Source: Posidonia oceanica
Taxonomy: Eukaryota; Streptophyta; Magnoliopsida; Alismatales; Posidoniaceae
Assembly: GCA_037176725.1 (NCBI GenBank)
Contig: JAZBRS010000039.1
Span: 27,626,001 to 27,690,000 of the forward strand
Reading direction: 5' to 3'
DNA length: 64,000 nucleotides
The notes below the pieces were generated by a model. That model was not told the origin of the DNA, searched no databases, and was given only the letters and a program-made list of their open reading frames with translations. The translations under genes were made by a program, and so were the position numbers. Below, one piece after another: positions 1 to 12,118 of the stretch (position 1 is its first letter; the number at the start of each line of letters is the position of its first letter).

Positions 1-1098
1 AACAGCAGCGGCAGTAGCACCACCAACAACAACAACGGCATCAACAACAATCATCCCAAGAAGAAGGATCCGCCGAAACCTGTTGTTGCATACGTCGACT
101 CTCCTGCTACGCCTGTTCATCTAGCGTCTCGGCCTGCCCCTCCTCAAATCTTTTACGCACCTGCACCTAGGGCACACCCCACACCACAGATCACTACCAC
201 CACTCGACTGGTCTATCCTGCCGCACTGGTTCAGCAAGGACAATTCCAAAGGCCGAGACGACCACCCATTGAGAAGCGGAAGTTCGCCCCATTGGTGGAA
301 CCGCTCAATGCCGTCCTCCCGAAGGTTGCGTCACTCCTGAAGTTTCCGGAGGTTCGCCCGCGACCAAACCCACTACCGTATTGGTTTAAGGCGAACCTTT
401 TCTGCAATTTTCATCGAAGCGTCGGGCATTTGACTGATAGTTGCTACACGCTCTAGAATGCTATCCAGGACTTGATCGAATCGGGAACGATTGTGATCGA
501 CATGCACGAGGCATCCACTTCCACACCATCTCATGCATCTGCATCAGCATCTACCCCAACTAATATTGTTCGCCAGCCCCTACCGGAGCACTCCTATTCG
601 GGAGGCATAGGGACCTCAGGAATCCATTCTCTTTTTCCTTCCGGATCTCCCACATCTGTGGTAGACCCTTCTGAGCTTATCCATGATGTTTCTACTCCCT
701 TTCTAGTCTCCCTTTATCTTGCGACTGTCGCCGGCTCCAAGTCGGGCATTCATATGATCTGACCGTGTGCCAGGTCGGAGTGTTCTTCTGCACCAGCCAC
801 CATGCTTCCTCGGGCCCAAGCCCCAGTTCACCTGCTAGGTAACCCGCAGCCAGCATCCCTAGTGCATCTCCTAGCTAGGCCTCAGCTAGGGTCTTCTGTG
901 CACTTGCTAGCAAGACCTCAGCCTCCACCCCATTTGCCTTCCCAGCAGTCCCCTTGTCCATACCTCCCTCAACCAATAGGCACCCCTGTAGCCCCTCTCG
1001 TGCTCGCTACACGCGCTCCCATGGTTATCAACCTAACCCGGGACGCCCATCGCGTATCTTACAGCTATGCCACAGAAATGTGTACGGAAGTAACGTGA
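1..1098 (+). pseudogene. gag: TE-1 gag, C-terminal part
   Basis: Gag forms the virus-like particle and binds element RNA. Only the C-terminal part is in the window, in the frame starting at base 1. It opens with an Asn/Ser-rich stretch encoded by AAC/AGC repeats, as in TE-3. A zinc knuckle lies at 403-444 (C-N-F-H-R-S-V-G-H-L-T-D-S-C), spaced C-X2-H-X4-H-X4-C, with His where most gag knuckles have the second Cys. A Pro/Ser/Thr-rich linker follows towards the protease. In-frame stops interrupt it at 454 (TAG, where TE-4 has a Trp codon), 760 (TGA) and 1096 (TGA). The same frame then runs on into protease, which suggests gag and protease were one ORF. Confidence 0.85.
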
Positions 1099-2316
1099 TC
1101 GGGGAGGGCCTACAAACCTCCAGCACCAGTGGCTAGACCTAGTCATCCAGAACCTACAACACCTCTTCCCTTAGGCCAACCTGCAACCCTATCACCATTA
1201 GGCCAACCTCTTGTACCCACCACAGCTGAAGCTGTCCCTAAAGCCACACTTCCTACCACCAAGAAGGGCCAGCCCAAGGTCGATATTACATCCCAACTCA
1301 AAAAGGTTAAAGCCGACATATCCATTTGGGACCTGATACACACCTCTGCCGAATACCGCGAGGCTTTTCTTCGCGTGTTCCAAGCTACCCATGTGTCCCA
1401 AGCCATTGAACCTGTCGCCTTGGAAAGCATGGTTGGAATGATTGCGAAACCCCAAGTCATCACTTTCATGAGCGATGAGTTGCCTCCAGCGGGGATTAAT
1501 CATAACCAACCCTTGTTCGTCACGGTACAATTCAAGAACTTTCGCATTCCGCTTGCGCTGGTCGATAATGGGTCAGGCCTTAACGTCTGTCCCTTGCGAA
1601 CAACAACTAAGCTTGGATTCAAGGCTGAGGACATTGCTCCGACTGTAAAGGGAATGACAGCTTTTGATAATACCCACCATGACGCTCTAGGGATTTTGAT
1701 TATTCCTCTTATCATTGGTCCGGTCACATTCAATGTGGAGTTCTACGTCATTGACTTGGAGCCTAACTTCAACTTTCTGCTTGGGTGCCCTTGGCTCCAC
1801 AAGCATCATGTTATCCCCTCGACCCTCCATCGCATGATCATGTTCCGCCGAGGCGACGATGTCATCGTTGTCATGGCGAAGAACTTTGAGAAGGAGCGGA
1901 TTGAGGCAGTCTCCTCTGTCTCTTCACAGACTGTCCCTTTTGACCCTGAACTCTCTGATGCTTTATACCGCGTTAATCGGTGCGAGCCGGTTAACTTTTT
2001 ACCAGATCTTGAACGTCTCAACTCCTTGGTTGTTCACAATAACCCTTTCCAAATGGTCGAAAATGTCTGTCACAGGTGGGGTTACGTCAAGGGGACGCCG
2101 CTCGGGCGATACGGCCAGGGAATCGTCGAGCCGATCGTGGCAGAGGAGCGAAGGGACAATGAGGGTCTTGGATACGACCCGCAGGCCGATGAAAGTAAAC
2201 GTCTGCAGCCGAAGAATCAAAGAATAATCATTCCCCAGGACCTCGCTAACTTCACCAGTGCATGTATCCTAGGTTCAAGCGCAGTTCAAGCCGTAGTGCA
2301 GTCGGAGCCATGCTAA
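1099..2316 (+). pseudogene. pro: TE-1 aspartic protease domain
   Basis: Retropepsin-like aspartic protease that would process the gag-pol polyprotein. The frame is open from just after the TGA at 1096 to the TAA at 2314. The catalytic motif at about 1558-1578 reads L-V-D-N-G-S-G-L-N-V, a D-N-G variant of the usual D-[ST]-G. A hydrophobic flap-like stretch follows, then the F-L-L-G-C-P-W-L-H segment (TE-3 has F/L-L-L-G-R-P-W-L-H), the conserved C-terminal part of plant Tat proteases. The C-terminal half contains the motif C-H-R-W-G-Y, also seen in TE-3. This is the best preserved ORF of TE-1, about 395 codons without a stop. The start is unclear because the domain is released from a polyprotein. 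Confidence 0.85.
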
Positions 2317-3608
2317 AGCCCTCCGTTGCCGGGAGAAGACTGGGTTTGCATTGAGGACTACTACTCGGATGAGGAGCAGTCTGGCACAGTAGGGGCAGCC
2401 TGAACCTACAGCGAAATCCAGCTCGGCTCAACAGCACCTCGGTCAGTTTTTCTGGCCCTTCCCTCCACAAATCATAAAGTAGCAGATTTGGCAGACCCTT
2501 TGATAGATTTGATAGTCTCTGATCTTCCTGCAGTCTTGTCAGCATCACCGATGCCAGCACAAACAGCTCTGAGGTCAAAGACACCAGCTCAGGCACAGTT
2601 AGCCAGTCCGCCCGTGGCCACTGTCGCATCAGTACAACTGTCACCCTCTCTGCCGGGTCAATCACTGAGTTCAGCCAGTAGCGCGACTCAGCCTATTTCA
2701 GTAGCCGCATCACAAGCGACGCCGCTGGCTCAGTCAGTCACACATCCACTGTCTCAGAAGATCAACTCTCGTGGCAGGCCCCCATGGCGTCAGAGGCCAT
2801 GCAGTCACCATCACAACTAGAACCAGAGGCCCTGTCGAACAGCATAACCTCCCAACCATTGGTCTCCCAGAAGAACAGCTTCGCCTCCCCTCCAGCTACG
2901 ACAGTGACTTTGGCAGCACACCCATCAGCAGCGCTGCTGACCAATCTGTTTGGATCACTGATGATCAGGCCGCCGCAATCTGCCATGTCCGCAGGCCAGC
3001 CAAAGCAAGCACCCAGAATCATGTTACATCTAGCAGCCGGGCCAGAGCCAGAGGCCCCTGGCGCTTACAACGTTGACTCACCCTCGGATGAGGAGGAAGG
3101 AATGGCCGCCGAGGCCCAGGTCGACGCGTGGATGGGAGACTTAGAGCTGTTATACCAGGAACAGCTCACGTCATTAACAGAGGACCTGGCAGCCTATCAG
3201 GTGGTCGTGAAGAAGGGGAAGGCCGTGGCTACGGACTCCTCCCTATAGAAGGACCATGCCTCTATCATGGTCATTGAAGAAGACTCGGCGGCAGTGGCCC
3301 CCACTAGACCGGATGAACTGATCACTTTGTAGCCACAAGGCGGGTCTAGGTGGTTGGTGCAGCACATGCCTCACTCTAGTAATACCCCAATTGGCCACCA
3401 GTCTGATATACCCTCCGCAAGAAGGAGCATGGAGGGGGAAGCGTCGGCAGTACGGGTAGTGATAGAATCAGTTGAATCAGCAAGGCCAGCAGTGGCAGAG
3501 TTAGTGGTAGTGCCAGAAATAGAGTTAGCAGCAGTGTCATCAGCAGTAGAGTAGACAGAGGATGTTGCCAGGACAGAGGTCGCGCATCGAGGATACAGAA
3601 ACACTCAA
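2317..3608 (+). other. TE-1 linker between protease and RT
   Basis: Pro/Ser/Ala-rich linker with little recognisable homology, except for an acidic block in frame at 2784-3248 (containing D-L-E-L-L-Y-Q-E-Q-L and K-K-G-K-A-V) that is conserved in TE-3 (D-L-E-L-L-F-Q-E-Q-L). After it the frame continues to RT with stops at 3246 and 3330 (TAG; TE-3 has CAG at the second site). Protease and RT are in different frames. In legume Ogre elements an intron separates these domains, so this stretch could hold a spliced intron, but I cannot assign splice sites. Otherwise only indel decay is visible. Confidence 0.55.
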
Positions 3609-5118
3609 GTGGGCGTGACCATCCTGAAGCGTCACCAGGGCCAAGAAGCAAAACATCTACACTCCTTTGACATAACAAACCCCACCTTCAAAAAGGAGAT
3701 CCTCTCAGAACTTGTTGCATACGGAGAAGAAGATGAAGTAGGCAAGGATGAGAATGATGGACCATCGCCTGAGTTCCGGCCCTATGACAATGATCCAGAA
3801 GGCCCCAACCTTCATGTTAAAGAGGAGACAGATGTTGTTAACGTCGACACAGTCGAGGAAGCCAGAGAAGTTCGCATCAGCGCCCTATTATCACCCCAGG
3901 CTAGAACAGAGTTAATTACATTTCTGAAAGAATATGCAGATGTCTTCGTCTGGAGCTATGAAGACATGGTTGGCCTCGATGTCGAAATAGTAGTCCATAA
4001 CTTGCCCTTGAATTCAGATGCCAAGCCAGTAAAGCAGAAGCTAAGAAGATGGCGACCACAGTGGCTGCTCAAGATCAAAGAAGAGATAATGAAGCAGCTT
4101 AGTGTCAATTTTCTGAAGGTCATTCTCTACCTTGAGCGGCTTGCGAACATTGTGCCAGTGCCCAAGAAGGATGGCCGGATCTGGATATGTATCAACTACC
4201 GGGATCTGAACAAAGCAAGTCCCAAGGATGATTTCCCATTGCCTTATATTGATGTCCTAATCGACAACACTGCAGGCCACAAGATGCTATCCTTTATGGA
4301 CAGCTTCTCCGGCTATAATTAGATCAAAATGGCAGAAGAAGACATGGAAAAGACTTCATTCATCGCCCCCTGGTGGGTCTTCTGTTATCAAGTTATGCCG
4401 TTTGGGTTGAAGAATGCTAGCACAACCTATCAAAGGGCCATGACTACACTTTTCCACGACCTCATGCACCAAGAAGTGGAGGTCTATGTAGATGACATGA
4501 TTGCCAAAACCAAAGAGCTTGAAGATCACCTTGCCTACCTGAAGAAGCTCTTTGACAGTTTGAGGAAATATAAATTGAGGCTTAACCGCAGTAAATGCAT
4601 GTTTGGGGTATCATCTGGCAAACTTTTGGGCTATATTGTTAGCCAGAGGGGGATTGAAGTGGACCCGATGAAAGCAAAAACCATCGTGGACATGCCACCC
4701 CCTAGGACTGAAAAGCAGGTCCGAGGCCTACTTGGGCGTTTTCAGTATATCAGTCGCTTCATTGCACAGCTTACGCCCATTTGCGAGCTAATATTCAAGC
4801 TCCTGAAGAAGAATGCACAAATCGACTGGAACGAGGAGTGCCCAGCTGCATTTGATAAAATCAAGCAGCTTCTAATCAAACCTCCTGTCCTGGTTCCTCC
4901 CATGCTAGGAAGACCTTTGCTTCTCTACCTTTCTACCACGCAGCATTCCATGGACGCCATCTTGGGACAACATGACGAATCTGGTAGGAAGGAGCGTGCC
5001 ATTTATTACTCAAGCAAGAAGTTTACTGAATGCAAGGCTAGGTACAGCACAATGGAGAAGACCAGCCTATCCCTTGTCTGGGCTGCATAGAAACTAAGGC
5101 ATTATATGATGGCATACC
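3609..5118 (+). pseudogene. pol: TE-1 reverse transcriptase and first RNase H (5' portion)
   Basis: Copies element RNA into DNA. The frame gives the RT fingers and palm in order: the V-P-V-P-K-K-D-G-R-I-W block, N-Y-R-D-L-N-K-A-S-P-K-D-D-F-P-L-P, the M-D-S-F-S-G-Y-N block, F-G-L-K-N-A and the catalytic Y-V-D-D at 4485-4496. The connection and native gypsy RNase H follow (I-Y-Y-S-S-K-K-F; S-L-V-W-A). An N-terminal RT segment at about 3843-4125 is present here but missing from TE-3. Stops are TAG at 4320 (Gln CAG in TE-3) and TAG at 5088 (Gln in TE-3). The G-X-F/Y context differs from TE-3 (W-W-V-F versus W-G-V-F), another sign of decay. The domain is broken by TE-2 at 5118 and resumes at 19194. 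Confidence 0.92.
5114..5118. repeat. Target site duplication ATACC, left copy (TE-2)
   Basis: ATACC immediately precedes the TGTAG end of TE-2 and recurs right after its other end at 19189-19193. Removing TE-2 and one copy restores the TE-1 pol frame, so this is a genuine 5-bp duplication of the kind made by Ty3/gypsy integrases. Confidence 0.93.
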
Positions 5119-8100
5119 TGTAGTAATCCTGAATTTTAATCGTCCATGCACATTACCAAAGCTTGTGTGCACCGATCAAAATAGGCTCACTATATGCGGC
5201 TGGATCCGAGGGAAGAACTCGACTCGGAAACGCTGGCAAAAGAAATGATAAGACAATTCGGAGTTGCCATCGGGTCTATTGAATTGGAAGACAAGGAAAA
5301 CTAGGGGGTAAAGCATGAAAAGACATGCTGAACCGGATGTAAGGAGGGGCAAAGAGATATTATGCTAAGCGAAGCTATGCTATGCTATGCTATGCTATGC
5401 TATGACTCAAGCCTAGGATAAGGGAAAGGTCGATGCGAGCCAAGAGAAAGGGCAAGGACTCCAGTTACGCACGAGGAAGGTGTTAGGCGCTCCGATACGT
5501 CCGAGAGTCGGTTTTTCTTAGGCAATCTCGCGCTAATGCAGGGAATTGCTAGGCTAATGCCTTAAATGCTTACCTACTATGCATTGGAAATAAACGTGCT
5601 ATCTAAATGCTCAGCCACACTGCTAGTGTTCTGAACTGGGCGGACCCTGGTTCGTGAGAACTCCTAAGCATTAAGCATCATGGCCCTATATGCAGATGCA
5701 GGCGATAAAACAAAACGGCGGGGAAACCAAGCAATGCAGGCGACAAAGCAAAGCAGGTGCGGAAAATGGTGCGAAAATACAGAAAACAATGCAAGGCATG
5801 GAAAACGGTGCAGAAGGCGGAAAGCAATGCAAAGGGGTGCGGAAAACCATGCAAAGGAGCACGAAAACAATGAAAAATGCAGAAAACAGGGCAAAGTGCG
5901 GAAAACGAGGCAAAACGGGGTGCGAAATCAAAACAAAGGGGTGGGTAACATACATTGGGGTAGCAACAAGCCTAAGAAGCAATAAAACACGAGAAATGGT
6001 GAACGAAACGAAATCTGCGTTTTAAAACGGCTGTCAGCCATCTACAAGCATTGGCAACACTAGCGTCCAATGTTGGACGCTAGTATTGCTAGCGTCCAAC
6101 ACCTGCTGCCGACATACAACATGCATTTTTTGGAAACCATGCATTCTAACTGTATGAATGCAATACAGATGCAAATATGCAACTAAATGGGTGCTAGACA
6201 TGCAAATCTAACCTAACAGAAGATTAGAAAGGGAATCAGAACAAGGAGCATGCCAGAATCCAAGATCAAAGCATGCAGGTTGTTGGACGCCTATAGGCTG
6301 GGCGTCCAATGTTAGACGCCAGAGAGGCTGGTGTCCAACAAGAACAGAAGACAGAGAAGAGAAGGGAGCATACAAGAGATAGAGGAGAGTTGGGATCATG
6401 CATTTGGGCTACTGGAATTGAGCAGGGGGAAAACAAGCAGGCATGGGAAACATAAAAAGTTGATTCAGGCCTTACCTATGCTAAGTGCCAGGCTAGAGGC
6501 ACAACCAGGGCATTGTACGCGAGCTAGGCCGGCGTCCAACGTTGGACGCCAGCACCAGCAGCGTACAACGCTCTGGGAGGCACAACACACAAAAAGGCAT
6601 GCACAAAAACAAGCAAATAATTTAAAGAAAATAAATAACGGTTGCTGAAGAAGCTAGGCATGCATAAGAACATAGGGAATAAACAAATAAGCAAAATCAG
6701 GGAAGCATGCAAGCTTAAAGCAAAAGGAAGAGAAACCAAGACGTTGGCCGCTAGAGCCAGCAGTGCCCAACGTTGGACGCTGGAGGCTCTGGCGTCCAAC
6801 GACCCAGACCAGCAGACCTACCTGTTCTAAAAGGGGGAGCTCAGCTTAGACCCCACCTACATGCATGCAGCTACTGTAACATGCCATAATAGTAAAGGAA
6901 GCATTGAAAGCAAGCATGGCAAGCATTTAAGTCAAGGAAAAACCAAAAGGAAGGACATGCATAAGAGAAGCAAGCTTTAAACTTTGCGAAAAGGAGTAAA
7001 CAGCTTAGAAAAATCCTAGCAAACCTAAACATGGTTGCCATAGGGGCCAGGCATCTCTAAGCAAGCATGGATGAGATTATAACATCAAAAATATGCATGG
7101 AGTAGGCATGGCAGCAAAGCAAAGTAAGTAGAGGTGTTGGACGCTAGCTGAACCAGCGTCCAACGTTGGACGCTGCTCACCCTAGCGTCCAACGAAGCCA
7201 GAAGACAGATGGATATCAGAGCATGCAAAGGAACTCAAACAAGCATGGAACAAGCATGGGACAAGCAGATAGGCATGGCACAGCATCAGAAAGCATTAAA
7301 GGAAGCATATGGCATGTACTTGCAAAGAAGCATGCAAAGGAAAAGCATGGGAAGCATTCAAACAAGGGCAAAGCAAAGCAGGCTGTTGGACGCCGGCCTA
7401 TGCCTCATCCAACGTTGGATGCACCAATTGGTGCGTCCAACACACTAAACTTCCTCTTGGATGTGAATCACATCCAAAAGGAGCTAAAAACTTGTAAAAA
7501 AGGGGTGGGGACATAGCACTATGCATGCATGACTACAGGGGATAGGTGGCTTATCGTTTCGCAGGCTGGAACGCCGGGTCGACGAAGTTCGCCGGAGTTG
7601 CAGGTGTGCTGCGGTAGCAAGTTCGGCGAGGTCTCCTGGGCAGCTCAGAGCACCGGAGGAGCTTGCAGCTGGTTGCAGACGAAGATGGTAGTCGCTTCTA
7701 CGCTCTAGAGGTGGGAATTCTCTCGTTGGCTCTATGTGGTGAGAGTGGCAATGGGTTGAAGGTGCTGGTTTTGTGCAAATGCATGGGTTCTTGAGCTTGG
7801 CAGAGGATTTGCAGGCCGAATTCTGATGAGCCCAGGTGCTGGCAGGTGCGGGTAAGAGTGTAGAGGCCATGTGCAATGTCAGAGGAGGGCGTGGGCATTG
7901 GCAGGAGGCCGGTGAAGGCGAGGCATTGGCTGACACGAGTGGTAGAAGTCAGGCTTGGCAGTTAGATGTGTGAGAGCTTGTTTTGGGCTGAAATGGAGAG
8001 ATGGGTAGTAACTCAAGCTTGGAAGGTAGTGGATGGCGTGGAGTGGAGGAAGGGACGAGTAGTAAGTGTGGGGAGGTGGTGGAGTGGACGGGCGGTGAGC

Positions 8101-8443
8101 CAAAGGGGGCGGAGCTGCCGCTGCTGCACTCGAGTCGTTGGACGCCAGACCAGAGGGCGTCCAACGTTGGACGCTGGCACAGGCCACATCCAACGTTGGA
8201 TGCTGCCTGTTCGAGCGTCCAACACACTCAGGTGGCCAAAGCTACAAATGGGCTTGGGCTTGGGCCTAGAAGTGTTGTAAAAGGTGCAAATAGCTTAGGT
8301 AAAGGCTTCTAGGGTTTGGTGTGAGGCTTTGGGTTTGGAAATGGGTTGGAAAATGGGTTTGAAAAGGGAAGCCAATCTAGAGTCCACACACGAGCCTGCA
8401 AAAGAACAACCAACTTCCAGGCTATCAAAATGAGGTGTCTACA
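5119..8443 (-). repeat. TE-2 LTR (3' LTR in element orientation)
   Basis: A 3325-bp direct repeat of 15826-19188. On the plus strand it starts TGTAG and ends CTACA, the terminal inverted repeat of the LTR. It holds a short (TATGC)n run near 5366-5404, the conserved block near the LTR 3' end (5452-5495 in reverse), an imperfect ~30-bp array (about 5720-5930) related to that of the TE-1 LTR, and seven clusters of the palindrome GCGTCCAACGTTGGACGC and its half-sites near 6055, 6275, 6525, 6745, 7137, 7385 and 8137. Small open frames inside it are not convincing genes. Confidence 0.93.
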
Positions 8444-8458
8444 GATGCCCCTCCCTGA
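8444..8458 (-). other. TE-2 polypurine tract
   Basis: Read on the minus strand this is TCAGGGAGGGGCATC directly before the LTR start TGTAGACACC. The same 15 bases precede the LTRs of TE-1 (24861-24875) and TE-4 (41542-41556). It primes plus-strand DNA synthesis. Confidence 0.88.
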
Positions 8459-9995
8459 GCGAGGTCAAGCGGAGCGAGACCGCTGCTCTGGGTAGACAAG
8501 ACACCCTACCTGACACCGGTAGGAGCGGAAACTACTGTAGGCACGAGTCATTCGTCCAGTGGATGCACCGGAAGACATGACCCAAAGCCACAATGCAGAT
8601 GCTGATGCAGGATGCTAATGCAATGCAATGCATGCTAATGCAGAAGTTAGTGCAAAAGTTAGGTTAGATGTTAGTGCAATGCTGATGCTGCAATGAACTA
8701 GTATGGACAAGTGCGCGTGCAAGTGCTGTGCATGGGGAGATGCTATGCATGGTGAATGCTGGTACTAATGCCGGTGCTGATGCATAGGTTGCTATGCTGC
8801 AGATGCTAATGCTTGAATGCTAGTGCTTGAATGCTTGCAGGAGTGCTAATGCTTGAAGTGAATGCTTGCAAATGCTAATGCTTGAAAGTGCTAATGCTGT
8901 GCATGCTTGTGTTAATGCTGGGGCCGTGTAGAGTGATGCATGGAGAAGAAGCAAGGGGTTCTACAGGGCAGTGCGGCAAGTTGGCTACTTGTCCAAGCTT
9001 GCGCAGAAAGCTGGTCCAGGGGGGCTAACACACTTGCCACTTGGGCAGGCTGCTAGTCTAGGGGAGACCACAGGCTCTCGTCCGTCCAGGACAAGTAAAC
9101 AAGCAGGAGCTCGCAAGGCTGCGAGAAGGAGAAAACGCTTGCCTCCAAGCGAGGCAGCAAACAAGCAGAAGAGGCAGAAGGGGCAACACAATGCAAAGGG
9201 GATCCTAAGCATTATGGGAAAGTGAATGCAAATGCAGATGAATGCAGACACTGGAATGCTGGGCAAATGATATGCCTACGCTAACGCTTACTGCGTTGAA
9301 ACTCCTTCGGAGGAAAGCAGGATGGTGCATGCACATGGAAAAGTGGAAATGAAATGCAATGCTGTCACTGGCCAATGCATGTAGGCCAGGCAACGGGGGT
9401 GCCATTCGCAAAGCTCAGCTATAGACGAATGGCGATGCAAGTGCATGGGATACTACAGAAAGTAAATATGCTAAAAGTGAAGTAGGGGAATGTGCTTGCA
9501 GCGGCGGGCACGAAAAGACCCAGGAAAGCGGATTGCGGGAGTTGATGGAAGGACCACAGAGGAGCAGCAGCGCAAATAAGGGCACAATGCATGAGATGTT
9601 ATGCAGGGGATGCAAGGTATGCAGCGGAACGCCGGGCATGCGGAATCGAGAAAGCGATCCTGGTTACGCACTACTGCGAGCATCATCCCGAGCCGGTGAT
9701 GCTATAAAAAGAAGCATGCGGGCGACAAAGATGCTGCCTTAGGCAATACGTGAACCTGAGGTTCGGATCCTAAGTGCGCGATGTCCATGTAATGATGAGA
9801 TGCAGTACTAGGATTGACTCTACAAGGCATACAAAGGAGCTACATGATGCTATGCAATGCGAATGCTGTGAGATGCATTGTACTAATAAGATGGAACGCC
9901 GGGCACGCGAGACCGGGAAGACGATCCTGATCACGCGATGTCCGGGCGATGATGATATGCTGATGCCATGCAACAAAATGCTATTACACTAAGAT

Positions 9996-10560
9996 GAAAT
10001 GGGTGATAAGTTAACGGACCTATCACCGGATAGTTAGGGCTATCAGCCCGCGGGGAGTTGACGGACCCACCACCGGATAGTTGGGGCTATCAGCCCGATG
10101 GATGGTGACAGGCCAGCGAGTCTGTCAGGCAAGATGGGTGATTACAAGTGCGACAGCTTGTAACCACGAATGCAACGGGAATACCATACCTGAGGGTGTG
10201 GCAGGGGTCCGCAGACGCTCCCGTAATAGTTGGGGATGTCAGCCCGAATGCAGATGGAAATGGGATACCAGGGGGTAGCTGAATAAAGATGCCCCTAGTA
10301 TCAGTGAACGATACCAGGGGGCAGCCGAAGCACCCCTGGCATCAAAATGCAAGGCGGAGACAACACTAATGGGTTTATCAACCGAGTATTTAGGGCTACC
10401 AGCCCGAATGCAGAGGAATGAAAAGTGATAGGTTAACGGACCCATCGCCGAACAGTTAGGGCTGCCAGCCTGGATACAGAAATGATGGCATGGTAAGATG
10501 ATAGGTTGACGGACCCATCGCCGAGCAGTTAGGGCTGCCAGCCCGAATGCAGAATGATGC
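9996..10560 (-). repeat. TE-2 hairpin array 2
   Basis: Irregular tandem units of about 50-60 bp. In element orientation each has GGGCTG, a short hairpin with loop CCCTAA, then a second hairpin such as GATGGGT-CCGTTA-ACCTATC. It corresponds to 39255-39960 of TE-4. Stem bases differ between units but stay complementary. Confidence 0.75.
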
Positions 10561-11954
10561 AGAAGGGAAACAGAAACCCATCGTGATAGGCGTGCAATGG
10601 TCTCAACGTGGGCATGCTTCGCGGCGTCACGAGGTGACAAACGAGGGACATGCTGGTCGTCACGGACCTACCCACGCAGTGGGCGGCAAAATTTTGAAAA
10701 CCGCAGAGCCTCTAAGTGAGGCAGGCAAAAATGCTCGTCCTTGGCTTCGATTATCGAAAACAAGGAGAAGAGAAGAAGGTAACAATATATTACAGCATGC
10801 ATGATTTGGTGGCTTTGGGCTCAAAGCAGCTGTGCCATGAGGATGCTTCTACGGTCCACGACTTAGGAGATCTCGATCCTCGAGTGACACCATGCCGAGT
10901 TGTGGTCGGTGGCTCTCTTTCTCACTCTTGGCATGGGATGAGGCCTTGGCATTGCAGAGTATAGCCTTCGGCTGCAGGGTAGCAGAAGCGTTGGATGCAG
11001 CTTCTTAGCCTCCGTCTCAATTCTTTGGGGACCGACTGCCTCTTTTCCCCTCATGAGTGACTGGAGTTGCATCTAGCCTACCAAGGAAGTAGTGATGTCT
11101 GTAGAGGAGATTGGAGCGTGCTACTACGCTCGGAGGGTGGGGTCGGGTCCTCCTGATAATGCATCTCGTGCAGTTGCCAGTGTGGCGCTTGAAGCTGATA
11201 GCTGTGGTGGCTTCGACGCTCGTCTGAGTCACTCCTCTCATGAGCGCCTTCTTTCTTCAACTTCTGTCTTCATATTTCTTTTATGCTCAGCATGCATATC
11301 ATGTTGTCATTTCTGCTGCTCACATGGCCTCTATTCTTTTGGATATGCATGTCTTCGCCCTCTTGGGGTCGCAGTCCCGGATGAGGCGTTGAGAGTTCGG
11401 CTAATCGGCGTACACCTTCGGCCTCTGCAATGTGTCGACAGTCTCTGGCTATGCTCTGCTCTGCTTTGGTCCTATACATGATCGGTGGACTCTCTAGTTA
11501 AGGTGGAAATCGCTTTAGGAGTTTTTAAGCTCAGCGAGTCGTTCTGTTCTGCTCTAGTCTCACTCTGTAGCCACACACAAGAGATGGCACTGCTCGGACG
11601 AGACCTGCCTGAGACTGTCACTACTTGACATCCTCCAGGCGCTGCTTGTTTGTCCAAAGTCGGGTTTCTGATTATGCAAATTTTTGTGGGTTTTGTATAT
11701 TTTAGCAGGGGAAAGGACAAACATGTTTTTGGGTTTTGCATTGGTTTTGTATTTTTATGATTTTCGTTTAGGAAAACATAAAAGGGAAAACCAGCAGAAA
11801 GGCGAAGAAAATATTTTTTCTATTTTTTATTTTCTTGATGTTTTTGGCTTTATGCTTTACAGAATGCAAGAAATGATATGTACATGCAATAAATAACAAT
11901 GCATGATCGCAGATATGTGCAGGATGAATGGATGTGCATGCAAAGTGATTGATA

Positions 11955-12118
11955 TGTGCAGGTGATAAGTTGACGGACTTATCGCCGAATAGTTAAGGAT
12001 ATCAGCCTGTATGGTAAGTTGATGGACTTACTGCCGAGCAGTTAGGGCTGCCAGTCTAGTGATGATAGGTTGACAGACCCATTGCCGGATAGTTAGGGGT
12101 ATCAGCCCGTATGCTGAA
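11955..12118 (-). repeat. TE-2 hairpin array 1
   Basis: Three units of the same hairpin repeat as at 9996-10560, corresponding to 37567-37820 in TE-4. On the plus strand examples are GATAAGT-TGACGG-ACTTATC and GATAGGT-TGACAG-ACCCATT, the latter with a decayed stem. Confidence 0.75.

Larger units (their letters stand above)
1..5118 (+). mobile_element. TE-1, left part: Tat/Ogre-like Ty3/gypsy element
   Basis: This is the internal region of an LTR retrotransposon that enters from the left edge inside gag and runs through protease into reverse transcriptase/RNase H. It is cut at 5118 by TE-2 and resumes at 19194: the codons around the break (Met-Ala-Tyr, then Pro-Val-Gln-Leu-Leu-Cys-Arg-His) rejoin in frame when one copy of the 5-bp duplication is removed. 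TE-3 carries the same protein order and is the best internal reference. The 5' LTR, PBS and leader lie outside the window. Reading frames carry many stops, so the copy is dead. Confidence 0.93.

Noticed and set aside
5690..6025. Overlapping frames on both strands at 5664-6025 and 16397-16769 (Lys/Gln-rich or Phe/Pro/His-rich)
   Set aside because: Products of the degenerate ~30-bp array in the TE-2 LTR; the same artefact appears in both LTRs.
10081..10278. Possible small gene in the hairpin array of TE-2
   Set aside because: Open only because the repeat units lack stops in one phase; units vary in length and the frame is not kept in TE-4.
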